64,000 nucleotides of DNA from Sulfitobacter alexandrii. Lineage in GTDB: Bacteria; Pseudomonadota; Alphaproteobacteria; Rhodobacterales; Rhodobacteraceae. The position numbers and the translations under genes were made by a program. Shown here piece by piece: positions 17,482 to 26,215 of this stretch. How positions within the stretch are numbered: position 1 is the stretch's first letter; the number at the start of each line of letters is the position of its first letter. Location: contig NZ_CP018076.1 in NCBI RefSeq assembly GCF_001886735.1, positions 3,038,001 through 3,102,000 on the forward strand. Direction: 5' to 3'. Under the pieces are notes generated by a model. It was given only the letters and a program-made list of their open reading frames with translations, ran no database searches and was not told where the DNA came from.

Positions 17482-18512
17482 CCTTCCCCGCCGTGACATC
17501 CGCGACCTTCATGGGGCCTTTGCCCGCCGATCTGCCCGCGCGGGTCTGCAGCCGCGCACGGGAGGCCGATATCGACACCGCACGTTCCGGCAACACGATC
17601 ACCCTCGAGCTGTCCCATGCACGTGCCCGGCTCGAGCCGTCACCGGACGGCCTGCGTGTCGAGTTGGCGGCGACCGACGTGAACACGCTTCAGTCGATCC
17701 GGGATTTCCTGTTGCACCTGATGGACCATGTGGCACCCGGCGCCGCACTGTCACGCGGGTGGAGCGACGGCACCACCAGGCGCCGCCGGCCCGCCAATTT
17801 CTGCACCGCGACCCTGCGCGGGGTCCGTCGGATCGCCCCGCGGTTCCTGCGGGTGGAGATGGCCTGCGCAGACACCGCCCGCCTTGCCGCGGGACGCGGG
17901 ATGCATTTCGCCCTCCTGCTGCCGCCGGCGGGCCGCGTACCGGTGTGGCCGATGCTCGATGCCAGTGGCCGCACTGTGATGCCCGGCGGCGACGACACGC
18001 TGCATCGCGCGCCCTACACTTTCGTCGATCTGGATGCCGCAAGCGGGACGTTCAGCTTCGATGTGTTCGAGCATGACGGCGGACGGACGACGACATGGGC
18101 ACGCACCGCGAAGCCGGGCGCCGTCGTGGGCCTTTCGGGACCGGGGAGCGGTGATTTCCCGCCGGGGCGCAACGTCCTGATGGCAGGGGACGAAACGGCG
18201 CTGCCGGCGATCCGCCGCATCCTGGCCGAGTCTCCGGCGGAGCGGCAGGGCACCGTGATCCTGGAGGTCGGGACGGAACAGGACATCACGCCCCTGCCCC
18301 GCCCGGAGGGTGTCGCGCTGTCATGGCTGGTCAGGGCGCGGGGCGAGACCCTTTGGGACAAGCTGTCGCTTGCGGACCCACCCGTCGGGCCGGACCGCTT
18401 CGTCTGGATCGCCGCCGAGAAGGAGCTGATCCGCAAGGCCAAGGCGCGGTTCTGCGGCGATCTCGGCGTTGGCCGCGCCGAGGGCTATTTCGCCTACTAC
18501 TGGGAGCGCTGA
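17478..18512 (+). CDS. DUF2218 - siderophore-interacting flavoprotein fusion
   Basis: A 344-residue protein with two parts. Residues about 10-95 resemble DUF2218 (ITLELSHARARLEPSPDGLRVEL and LQSIRDFLLHLMDHVAPG). The rest is a siderophore-interacting protein with FAD/NAD(P)H domains: RAPYTFVDLD matches the R-x-Y-T FAD motif, followed by AGDETALPAIRRIL and a C-terminal WIAAEKELIRKAK...YFAYYWER. SIP enzymes reduce Fe(III) from siderophores in the cytoplasm. Its place as last gene of the importer operon fits iron release after uptake. Confidence 0.88.
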   Translation: MTFPAVTSATFMGPLPADLPARVCSRAREADIDTARSGNTITLELSHARARLEPSPDGLRVELAATDVNTLQSIRDFLLHLMDHVAPGAALSRGWSDGTTRRRRPANFCTATLRGVRRIAPRFLRVEMACADTARLAAGRGMHFALLLPPAGRVPVWPMLDASGRTVMPGGDDTLHRAPYTFVDLDAASGTFSFDVFEHDGGRTTTWARTAKPGAVVGLSGPGSGDFPPGRNVLMAGDETALPAIRRILAESPAERQGTVILEVGTEQDITPLPRPEGVALSWLVRARGETLWDKLSLADPPVGPDRFVWIAAEKELIRKAKARFCGDLGVGRAEGYFAYYWER

Positions 18513-18531
18513 AGCCCCGCCGACCGGGAAC

Positions 18532-20235
18532 TCACCGTCGCGCGAGGCGTGCGTAGTGCCCCACGCCGTTGCTCAGCTGTTCGTGGCTGCCCGTCTCGAC
18601 GATCCTGCCTTCGTGCATCACCGCGATCCGGTCGGCATTGCGGATGGTATCCAGCCGGTGCGCGATGATCAGCGTGGTCCGATCGCGCGAGAGGGCGTCC
18701 AGCGCCGTCTGGATCTGGTGTTCCGTCTGGGTATCCAGCGCGGATGTCGCTTCATCGAGAATGAGGATCGGCGGATTCTTGAGGAAGATGCGGGCAATCG
18801 CGACCCGCTGCTTCTGTCCGCCCGACAGGCTGACGCCACGCTCGCCCACCACGGTATCCAGACCCTCGGGAAGGTCCGCGATCATCTGGGCCAACTGCGC
18901 CTGTTCCGCTGCCTTGAGGATATCGGCCTCCGTGGCGTCAAGCCGTCCGTAGGCGATGTTTTCCCGCAGCGTGCCCCCGAACAGGAACACGTCCTGGCTC
19001 ACGATACCGATCTGCCCCCGGAGGGAGTTCAGCGTGAGCCCGCGGACATCGATCCCGTCGATGGTGATCCGCCCCTCGCGCGGATCGTAGAACCGCGGGA
19101 CGAGCGCAAGCAGCGTCGTCTTGCCGGCTCCGGACTGGCCGACAAAGGCCATCTTCTCGCCCGCGCCCACGGCAAGCGAGATGTCCTTGAGGATGGGCCG
19201 GCCCGCGCCATAGTCGAATTGGATGTTCTCGAACCGGACTTCACCCCGAAAGGCGGGCGCGACCGTGGCCCCGGGTGAATCGGCCACGTCGGGTTCCGTC
19301 GCCATCAGGTCGAGATATCGGCGAAAGCCCGCGATGCCCTTGGGATAGGTCTCGATCACCGCGGCGATCTTGTCCAGCGGGCGAAAGAACACCGTCACCA
19401 GCAGGAGGAACGCCACGAACCCGCCTGTCGTCAACGCCCCCTGCAGCACGAATGCCGCGCCGGCGACCATCACGACAACCTGGATCAGACGCATCCCCAT
19501 GTAGTTGAGCGCCGATGACCCTGCCATCAGCTTGTACGCCGCGAGTTTCGTCTTGCGATAGCCGCTGTTGTCCCGGGCGAACAGCGTCGCCTCGTGGTCT
19601 TCGTTGGCAAAGGCCTGAACCACCCGGATACCGCCGATGTTCTCTTCCAGTCGTACGTTGAAGTCGGCGACGCGGGAATAGATCGACCGCCAGGTTCGCG
19701 TCATCCGCCCGCCGTAGACGGTCACGATGGCAACGCAGACCGGTACGATCACGGCCGTGATGAGCGCCAGTTCGACATTGATCGTCAGCATCAGGGCGAA
19801 GGCGCCCACGAAGGTCATGACCGCGATGAACAGGTCTTCGGGGCCGTGGTGGGCCACCTCCCCGATCTCTTCGAGGTCTCGCGTGACCCGCGCCACCAGT
19901 TTGCCGGTGCGGACCTTGTCGAAAAAGGAGAACGACAGGCGCTGGAGATGCGCGAAGGCACGCCGACGCATCTCCGTCTCGATGTTGATGCCGAGCATAT
20001 GACCCCAGTAAATCACGACGGTCATCAGGACGGCATTCAGCAGGTAGATGAACAGCAGCCCCACCGCCGCCAGCAGCGTCATGCCCAGGTCACCGCGGGG
20101 CAACAGCACGTCGATGAACCCCTTGATCGCCAGTGGAAAGGCAAGCTCCAGCAGCCCGGATACCACGGCACACCCGAAGTCCAGCCAGAACAGCTTTTTC
20201 CAGGGGCGGTAATAATCGAAGAAGTTACTCAGCAT
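18532..20235 (-). CDS. MsbA-like ABC exporter (fused permease and ATPase)
   Basis: A 567-residue type IV ABC half-transporter. Six membrane helices lie in residues 1-310, followed by an ATPase with Walker A GQSGAGKTT, signature LSGGQKQRVAIARIFL and Walker B PILILDEATSALD. I prefer the ATG at 20235 (MLSNFFDYYRPWKK) to an upstream TTG because family members start here. It is convergent with the siderophore operon, ending 19 bases from the flavoprotein stop. Substrate unknown; lipid, drug or siderophore export are possible. Confidence 0.88.
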   Translation of the reverse strand: MLSNFFDYYRPWKKLFWLDFGCAVVSGLLELAFPLAIKGFIDVLLPRGDLGMTLLAAVGLLFIYLLNAVLMTVVIYWGHMLGINIETEMRRRAFAHLQRLSFSFFDKVRTGKLVARVTRDLEEIGEVAHHGPEDLFIAVMTFVGAFALMLTINVELALITAVIVPVCVAIVTVYGGRMTRTWRSIYSRVADFNVRLEENIGGIRVVQAFANEDHEATLFARDNSGYRKTKLAAYKLMAGSSALNYMGMRLIQVVVMVAGAAFVLQGALTTGGFVAFLLLVTVFFRPLDKIAAVIETYPKGIAGFRRYLDLMATEPDVADSPGATVAPAFRGEVRFENIQFDYGAGRPILKDISLAVGAGEKMAFVGQSGAGKTTLLALVPRFYDPREGRITIDGIDVRGLTLNSLRGQIGIVSQDVFLFGGTLRENIAYGRLDATEADILKAAEQAQLAQMIADLPEGLDTVVGERGVSLSGGQKQRVAIARIFLKNPPILILDEATSALDTQTEHQIQTALDALSRDRTTLIIAHRLDTIRNADRIAVMHEGRIVETGSHEQLSNGVGHYARLARR

Positions 20236-20436
20236 CGGAAAAGCCCCGGCAGATGGCAAGACAATCAGGATCGGCACCAAGGAGATCGGGACCCGCCGGT
20301 TCGGGTTAATAATGTTGATGTTTTTTGTAAACTATATTTTCTGCCCCTTGCGGAACGGGCGCATTCGGGCCTGTCCCAAAAATTCCGGCAGGCACCCTGT
20401 TGACTTGCCGGGCCGCAGAAGACACGGTGCCCGGAC

Positions 20437-20527
20437 ATAACCAGGGGTGCTCCGTTCAGGGGCTGAGATGCGCAACCGCGCGAACCCTTCACAGCTGATC
20501 TGGATAATACCAGCGGAGCGAGGAGCC
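20437..20527 (+). promoter_or_regulatory. TPP riboswitch (THI element)
   Basis: The conserved order of the thiamine pyrophosphate aptamer is readable: GGGGTG at 20444, CTGAGATG at 20463, ACCCTT at 20484, CTGATCTGGATAATACCAGC at 20495-20514, then GGAGCGAGGAGCC running into the ribosome site just before the ATG at 20531. The GAGGAG element overlaps the last helix. TPP binding should therefore hide the ribosome site and repress translation of the four-gene transport operon that follows. Confidence 0.95.
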
Positions 20528-20530
20528 AGC

Positions 20531-21142
20531 ATGTTCATAGGCGCGCAAGTGTCACTTTACCCCATGACGTCCGATTTCGTGGATGTCATCACCTCCGGGC
20601 TCGAGGCCCTGTCCCCCTACAGATCCGACCTGAAGATCGAGACCGACGACATGTCGACCTTGATGGTCGGCGCGCCGGAAACCTTGTTCGGCGCCATCCG
20701 CGACCTGTTTGCGGCGTCCGCCCGCAGGCCGGAACACGTGACGATGCACGTCACCCTGTCGCGCGGCTGTCCGGGAGAAGCGGACGATCCCGCCTGCCGG
20801 TGCGAGGTGCTGGAAAAGGCCCAGGACGAGAGCCTTGAAGAACGCAAGATCAAAGCGGCGGCGGCCGTCCGGTCCGCGCCGGAAACCGGTGTGGACATCG
20901 ACCTGCAGTTCTCGCTCTATGTCATGGGCAGCGGCAACCACATGGAAGAGATCTATGGCTGCATCGACTTCCTGAGGTCGAGCGGCTGCTTCCACAAGAC
21001 CAAGAATTTCTGCACGCGCTTGCGGGGCGACGCCGGCGCCGTGTTTGAAACCTTGCGGCAGGCGTTCCTGCGCTTCGGTCCGGCCGAGGGTCATGTCACC
21101 ATCGACATGACCGCTTCTGCCAACAGCCCCAGCCTGACCTGA
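20531..21142 (+). CDS. ykoF: YkoF-like thiamine/HMP-binding protein
   Basis: A 203-residue protein with two related alpha-beta halves. The first begins GAQVSLYPM and continues DDMSTLMVGAPETLFGAIRDLF; the second begins DLQFSLYVMGSGNHMEEIYG. This doubled SLYPM/SLYVM pattern is that of YkoF, which binds thiamine and its hydroxymethylpyrimidine half. It is cytoplasmic (no signal) and lies directly under the TPP riboswitch, first in a transporter operon. Role inferred: a binding accessory or sensor for imported thiamine precursors. Confidence 0.88.
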   Translation: MFIGAQVSLYPMTSDFVDVITSGLEALSPYRSDLKIETDDMSTLMVGAPETLFGAIRDLFAASARRPEHVTMHVTLSRGCPGEADDPACRCEVLEKAQDESLEERKIKAAAAVRSAPETGVDIDLQFSLYVMGSGNHMEEIYGCIDFLRSSGCFHKTKNFCTRLRGDAGAVFETLRQAFLRFGPAEGHVTIDMTASANSPSLT

Positions 21143-21198
21143 TCCTCCACGGGTGCGCGGTGCAACCCCACGGGGATCGCGCCGCCGTCCGGTGAGCC

Positions 21199-21960
21199 AT
21201 GGTGGTCTTGCGACATATCTTTCCGGCCGGCGTGCTGGCGGTGGCCTTCTTCGGGGGCTGGGAGGGCTACGTGGCTTTTGCGGGCCTGTCGCCGCTCGTG
21301 CTCCCGGCCCCCAGCGACGTGCTGAACGGCCTTGTCGTCGACCGGGCCGCCATATTCCGCCACGCGGCGGCGACCATCGGGGTGGCCGCCGTCGGCTTCA
21401 GCCTCTCCGTGATGATCGCCGCGCTCGTTTCTGGTGTCTTCCACTTCGTCGACTGGCTGCGGCGCGGGGCGATGCCGCTGCTGATTGCAAGCCAGACGGT
21501 GCCCATCGTGGCGCTCGCCCCGCTGATGGTGCTGTGGTTCGGGTTCGGTCTGCTGCCGAAGGTCTTGCTGGTGATCCTCGTCACCTTCTTTCCCATGGTG
21601 GTCAGCCTGATGGCCGGATACGCCACGCTGCCGCGCGCCTACGGGGATCAGCTTCGGTCCATGGGGGCGAGCCGTTGGCAGGTCTTTCGGCGCGCCGCGC
21701 TGCCTTCGGCGCGCGGACATTTCTTTGCGGGCCTCCGGATCTCGGCGACCTATGCCATCGTGGCGACGATCTTTGCCGAATACGCCGGGGCGCGCCGGGG
21801 CTTGGGGATCTACATCCTAACCGCCAAGAACAGTTTCCGCGCAGACCTCGTGTTGTCCGCCGTGCTCGTCTCGGCCTTGCTGACGCTTACCCTGCTCGCG
21901 CTGATCCAGCTTGTCGATCGCCTGACCAACCGCCGTTTCCGGAGGACGGGCCGTGCTTGA
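21199..21960 (+). CDS. ABC transporter permease, thiamine precursor (ThiX-like)
   Basis: A 253-residue permease of the SsuC/TauC/ThiX type with six membrane helices. The coupling-loop motif is readable as YGDQLRSMGASRWQVFRRAALPSA, and SQTVPIVALAPLMVLWFGFG is typical of the subgroup. The 56 bases between ykoF and this gene show no strong terminator, so it should be in the riboswitch operon. It overlaps the ATPase gene by 8 bases. Confidence 0.9.
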   Translation: MVVLRHIFPAGVLAVAFFGGWEGYVAFAGLSPLVLPAPSDVLNGLVVDRAAIFRHAAATIGVAAVGFSLSVMIAALVSGVFHFVDWLRRGAMPLLIASQTVPIVALAPLMVLWFGFGLLPKVLLVILVTFFPMVVSLMAGYATLPRAYGDQLRSMGASRWQVFRRAALPSARGHFFAGLRISATYAIVATIFAEYAGARRGLGIYILTAKNSFRADLVLSAVLVSALLTLTLLALIQLVDRLTNRRFRRTGRA

Positions 21961-22693
21961 GGTCGAGAGGCTGAACATCGGCACACGGGACGCGCTGTTC
22001 GTCGAGAACCTGTCGATCGAGCTGGCGCGCGGTCGGCTCACCTGTCTCATCGGGCCGTCGGGCTGCGGCAAAAGCTCGGTCATCAAGTGGCTGTCGGGCG
22101 TACTCGCGCCGGAACTGCGCGCAACGGGGTGCGCCCGGTTCGATGGACACGAGATCGCGCTGCCGCATCCGGGCATTGCCTATCAACCGCAGGGAGATTC
22201 GCTGTTTCCGTGGCTCACGGTGTTCGAAAACGCGACGCTCGGGCTTGAGATCAGAGGCGAAGCGGATGCCGCTGCACGGGACAGGGTGCGCGGCCTGTTT
22301 CCGATCTTCGGCCTTCAGGGCAACGAAGACAAGTTTCCCGACCAGTTGTCGGGCGGGATGCGACAGCGGGCCGCATTCATGCGCACCATGGTGCAGGGCG
22401 CGCGGGTTCTGTTGCTGGACGAACCCTTTTCCGCCCTCGATGCCGTGACGCGGCTGAAGATGCAGGATTGGCTTGCCGACCGGCTCGAAGCCGATCCGCG
22501 CGCCGTCCTTTTGGTCACCCACGACCTGTTCGAGGCGACCCAGATCGCCGACCGGGTGCTGGTCATGGGCCAGCACCCCGCCCGGATCATCGCCGACATT
22601 CCCCTCACCATCCCCCGCGCCGCACGGACCGAAGCCAGCTTGGCCGGCATCCGTTCGACGCTCAAATCCATGCTTCTGGAGGACTCAAGATGA
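21953..22693 (+). CDS. ABC transporter ATP-binding protein (ThiZ-like)
   Basis: A 246-residue ATPase with Walker A GPSGCGKSS, signature LSGGMRQRAAFMRTM and Walker B VLLLDEPFSALDAVT, and the switch His in LVTHDLFEATQIAD. The sequence type matches the taurine/nitrate/thiamine-precursor ATPases that pair with SsuC-like permeases. It overlaps the upstream permease and the downstream binding-protein gene (ATGA), so all three are made together. Confidence 0.92.
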   Translation: MLEVERLNIGTRDALFVENLSIELARGRLTCLIGPSGCGKSSVIKWLSGVLAPELRATGCARFDGHEIALPHPGIAYQPQGDSLFPWLTVFENATLGLEIRGEADAAARDRVRGLFPIFGLQGNEDKFPDQLSGGMRQRAAFMRTMVQGARVLLLDEPFSALDAVTRLKMQDWLADRLEADPRAVLLVTHDLFEATQIADRVLVMGQHPARIIADIPLTIPRAARTEASLAGIRSTLKSMLLEDSR

Positions 22694-23667
22694 AACTCGC
22701 CCCCCTTGCCCTTGCCACATGGCTTGCCGCTCCGATGGCCCTTGCCGAAGATATCAGCATCGCGCTGGACTGGACGCTGAACACCAACCACGTCGGCCTG
22801 ATCGTGGCGCAGGAGAAAGGCTGGTACGCCGACGCGGGCCTGGACGTCGAAATCCTGCCCTATACCGACAGCGCCTCTACCGCGCTGCTGGCTGCCGGAG
22901 CGGTGGATTTCGCCTACATGACCGCGCTCGGTTTCATGACGGCCAAGGCCGGTGGTGCGGAGATCATCGCGCTGTGGGCCACGATGCAGCGCGAAGCCGG
23001 CCGGCTCGTCTACAACACCTCGAACGCCGCGATTTCCCGACCGGCGGACCTGCAGGGAAAGGTCTACGCCGGTTTCGGCACCGCGTGGGAGGCGGCCCTG
23101 ATCTCGACCATGATCGAGAACGACGGCGGCGTGGCCGATTACGAGACGGTGACGCTCGGCACCGGCGCCTACGAGGCGCTGGCCAACGGCGCGGTCGATT
23201 TCACGCTGGAGGTCGCGACCTGGGAAGGGGTGAACAGCGAATTGCTGGGCCGGGAACAATCCCATTTCGAATACAGCGACTACGGCGTGCCCGAACCGCA
23301 GGGCGGCTACATCGGCACGCTGACATCGACGCTGCAAGCCGATCCCGAGACGGTGGAAGCGTTCATGGAGGCCACGCGGAAGGGATACGTCTGGGCGGCG
23401 GCACACCCCGACGAGGCGGCCGAAATGCTCATCGCCGCCGGCGACTTTCCGAACGAGGACCTGGTGCGCGGGTCCATGCGCGTGATCGCGGCGGGAGGCT
23501 ATCTGGACAACGGGAAAACGCCCGTCGGCATGATTGATCCGGACCGGCTCGCGACGATGGCGAAGTTCCTCTACGATTCCGGCGTCCTGCGCGGCGCAGA
23601 CGGCTCATCGCTCGCCTGGCCCGGGGACGTGTCCGGCTGGTTCGATCAGGGATGGCGCGAGGACTGA
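22690..23667 (+). CDS. NMT1/THI5-like substrate-binding protein (ThiY-like)
   Basis: A 325-residue periplasmic protein with signal peptide MKLAPLALATWLAAPMALA. The mature N terminus, ISIALDWTLNTNHVGLIVAQ followed by EKGWYADAGLDVEI, is the THI5/NMT1 type that binds hydroxymethylpyrimidine or formylaminopyrimidine. The segment AGAVDFAYMTALGF follows, and a long C-terminal lobe completes the fold. With the riboswitch upstream, import of a thiamine pyrimidine precursor is the best reading; thiamine itself is an alternative. Confidence 0.88.
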   Translation: MKLAPLALATWLAAPMALAEDISIALDWTLNTNHVGLIVAQEKGWYADAGLDVEILPYTDSASTALLAAGAVDFAYMTALGFMTAKAGGAEIIALWATMQREAGRLVYNTSNAAISRPADLQGKVYAGFGTAWEAALISTMIENDGGVADYETVTLGTGAYEALANGAVDFTLEVATWEGVNSELLGREQSHFEYSDYGVPEPQGGYIGTLTSTLQADPETVEAFMEATRKGYVWAAAHPDEAAEMLIAAGDFPNEDLVRGSMRVIAAGGYLDNGKTPVGMIDPDRLATMAKFLYDSGVLRGADGSSLAWPGDVSGWFDQGWRED

Positions 23668-23743
23668 AACCTCACCGAACCCTTGCTCATTGCCGCGAGG
23701 CCGCTTGCCGGATTTGCCCATCGAACACGCCACCGGCAATATC

Positions 23744-23759
23744 TAGACATGCCTGTCCA
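23744..23759 (+). promoter_or_regulatory. Candidate operator TAGACA-N4-TGTCCA (DMGDH-side)
   Basis: An inverted repeat TAGACA-TGCC-TGTCCA ends 41 bases before the ATG of the dehydrogenase-like gene. The same twelve half-site bases recur, in the same orientation relative to the gene, before the ABC binding-protein gene at the far end of the cluster. The TetR-type protein encoded between them is the likely ligand-responsive repressor. The repeat is directly seen; the binding assignment is inference. Confidence 0.6.
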
Positions 23760-23800
23760 GAATCGCTAGCCTTCCCCCAGTGATGCAGGGAGGGTCAGCC

Positions 23801-26215
23801 ATGAACAGCCACTACAGAGTTGTCGTGATCGGAGGTGGGGTGGTCGGTGCCTCGGTGCTTTATCACCTGGCAAAGTTCGGCTGGACCGATGTCTGCCTGC
23901 TGGAACGTTCGGTCCTGACGGCGGGCAGCAGCTGGCATGCCGCCGGGGGATTCCACGCGCTGAACGCAGACCCCAACATGGCGGGATTGCAAGCCTACAC
24001 CATCGACCTTCTGTCCGAGATCCAGGAGGAATCGGGTCAGGACATCGGGCTGCACATGACCGGGGGCCTGACGCTTGCCGGGACGCCCGACCGCTGGGAG
24101 TGGCTGCAATCGGCGTATCGCACATTCCAGTCCATCGGGATCGAGGACTGCCGCCTCGTGACCCCCGAGGAAGCGGGCGAACTCAATCCGATCATGTCCA
24201 CGGACGGTATCCTGGGGGGCATGTGGGCCGACCGCGAAGGCTACCTCGATACCACCGGCACCGTCCATGCCTATGCAAAGGCCGCGCGCAAGCGGGGCGC
24301 TGAAGTCTTCGAGCACACCAAGGTCGAGGCGTTGGAACAGACGGCGGACGGCTGGAAGGTGATGACCGACAAGGGCACGATCACCTGCGAACATGTGGTC
24401 AACGCCGCAGGTCTCTGGGCCAAGCAGGTGGGCCGCATGGCGGGGATCGAACTGCCGGTTTCTCCACTCAAGCACCACTACCTGATCTCCGACACGATCC
24501 CGCAACTCGAGACGCTGGATTTCGAGGTGCCGATGACCGTCGACCTCGAAGGGTTCACCTACCTGCGTCAGGACCAGAAGGGCGTGCTGCTGGGTATCTA
24601 CGAGATCCAGCACGAACACTGGGCCATGGACGGCGCGCCATGGGACTACGGGATGGAACTGTTTCAGGAACAGACCGACCGGATCGAGAACGAGCTGACG
24701 CTGGGTTTCGAGCGCTACCCCGCGCTGCAGGAGGTCGGCGTCAAGACATGGGTCAACGGTGCCTTCACCTTTTCCCCTGACGGCAACCCGCTGGTCGGTC
24801 CGGTGCGCGGCAAGCGCGGCTACTGGAGCGCCTGCGCGGTGATGGCGGGCTTCCTGCAAGGGGGCGGCGTTGGCAAGACGCTGGCCGAATGGATGATCCA
24901 CGGCGAACCCGATGCGGACGCATGGGCGATGGACGTGGCCCGCTACGGCGATTTCGCGCAGAACAAGCGGTTCATCAAGGAAACCACCGGACAATTCTAT
25001 ACCCGCCGTTTCGTGATGACCTATCCCAATGAACAACTGCCGGCAGGCAGGCCGCTCAAGATGGCGCCGGCACATGCGGACATGACGGCGGCCGGTTGCC
25101 GCTGGGGCGCCAGCTACGGGCTGGAAGTGCCGCTCTATTTCGCGCCGACGCCCGACTTCGAGGAAAAACCGTCGCTGAAGCGGTCGAACGCGCATGGCGT
25201 GGTGGCCGAGGAATGCCGCGCGGTGCGCGAGGCGGTCGGGCTTCTCGACATTTCCGGCTTCTCGCGTTTCGAGGTCACCGGGGACGGGGCAAGGGCATGG
25301 CTGGACAAGATGATGGCATCCAAACTTCCCGCTCCCGGTCGCGCGCGGCTTGCCCCGATGCTGTCCGAGACCGGCAAGCTGAAAGGCGATCTGACCGTCT
25401 TCAATTGGGGCACCCAGCCGGACGCGGATGGCCCGTGGTGGATCATGGGCAGCTATTACCTCCGCGAGTGGCACATGCGCTGGTTCGCGGATCACATGGA
25501 CGAGGGCGTGACGCTGCGCGATGTCTCGGACGCGACGGTCGGATTTGCGCTGTCGGGACCACGATCGCGCGAGGTGCTCGAAAAACTGACCGACGGGCCG
25601 GTGGACCTGCCCTTCATGGGCTGCGGCACCTTCGACGTCGGGCTCTATCGCTGCAAGGTCGGGCGGCTGTCGGTTTCGGGCGAACTGGGCTATGAGATCC
25701 ATTGCAACGCCGTCGACCACGCGGGCCTGCGACGCGCGCTGCTGAAGGCCGGAGAGGGGTTTGGCCTGCGCGAATACGGCTTCAATGCCCTGTTGAGCCT
25801 GCGGCTGGAGAAGAGCTTTGGCATCTGGTCGGCGGAATTCACCCAAGGGTACACGCCGGGGATGACCGGGATGGACCGCTGGATCGACTGGGATAAGGAT
25901 TTCATCGGCAAGCAGGCCGCCCTGGCCGAGCGGGACCGCCCGTCGGACCGGGTGCTGGTGACGCTGGAGCTCGATGACGGGGATGCGGATGCCAGCGGCT
26001 ATGAACCCGTCTGGCAGGGCGGCACCCTTGTCGGTTTCGTCACGTCAGGCGGCTTTGGCCACACGGTCGGAAAATCCCTCGCCATGGCGATGGTGAACCG
26101 CGATGCGGCGAAAACGGGCACCTCCCTGCACGTGCATGTCGTCGGGGCCGAACGCGCGGCGCGGGTGATCGCGCCCTCGCCCTACGATCCGCAGGGCAAG
26201 GAGATGCGCAAGTGA
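23801..26215 (+). CDS. Dimethylglycine/sarcosine dehydrogenase-like FAD oxidoreductase
   Basis: An 804-residue two-part enzyme. Residues 1-365 are a DAO-type flavoprotein with VVIGGGVVGASVLYHLAK at the N terminus (GxGxxG) and SSWHAAGGFHA, which resembles the covalent-flavin His region of dimethylglycine dehydrogenase. The second half (about 420-800) is a GcvT-like folate domain with LLDISGFSRFEVTG and GELGYEIH. Such enzymes oxidise N-methyl groups of dimethylglycine or sarcosine and pass formaldehyde to tetrahydrofolate. I chose ATG 23801 (GGGAGGG just upstream). It overlaps the MttB gene. Confidence 0.85.
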   Translation: MNSHYRVVVIGGGVVGASVLYHLAKFGWTDVCLLERSVLTAGSSWHAAGGFHALNADPNMAGLQAYTIDLLSEIQEESGQDIGLHMTGGLTLAGTPDRWEWLQSAYRTFQSIGIEDCRLVTPEEAGELNPIMSTDGILGGMWADREGYLDTTGTVHAYAKAARKRGAEVFEHTKVEALEQTADGWKVMTDKGTITCEHVVNAAGLWAKQVGRMAGIELPVSPLKHHYLISDTIPQLETLDFEVPMTVDLEGFTYLRQDQKGVLLGIYEIQHEHWAMDGAPWDYGMELFQEQTDRIENELTLGFERYPALQEVGVKTWVNGAFTFSPDGNPLVGPVRGKRGYWSACAVMAGFLQGGGVGKTLAEWMIHGEPDADAWAMDVARYGDFAQNKRFIKETTGQFYTRRFVMTYPNEQLPAGRPLKMAPAHADMTAAGCRWGASYGLEVPLYFAPTPDFEEKPSLKRSNAHGVVAEECRAVREAVGLLDISGFSRFEVTGDGARAWLDKMMASKLPAPGRARLAPMLSETGKLKGDLTVFNWGTQPDADGPWWIMGSYYLREWHMRWFADHMDEGVTLRDVSDATVGFALSGPRSREVLEKLTDGPVDLPFMGCGTFDVGLYRCKVGRLSVSGELGYEIHCNAVDHAGLRRALLKAGEGFGLREYGFNALLSLRLEKSFGIWSAEFTQGYTPGMTGMDRWIDWDKDFIGKQAALAERDRPSDRVLVTLELDDGDADASGYEPVWQGGTLVGFVTSGGFGHTVGKSLAMAMVNRDAAKTGTSLHVHVVGAERAARVIAPSPYDPQGKEMRK

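Noticed and set aside
23705..23739. Terminator TTGCCGG-N21-CCGGCAA after the thiamine importer
   Set aside because: Long loop, short stem and no T tract make this weak; left out of the feature list.
23795..25846. 683-codon minus-strand frame opposite the dehydrogenase-like gene
   Set aside because: A shadow of a strongly supported gene; no family pattern and no ribosome site.
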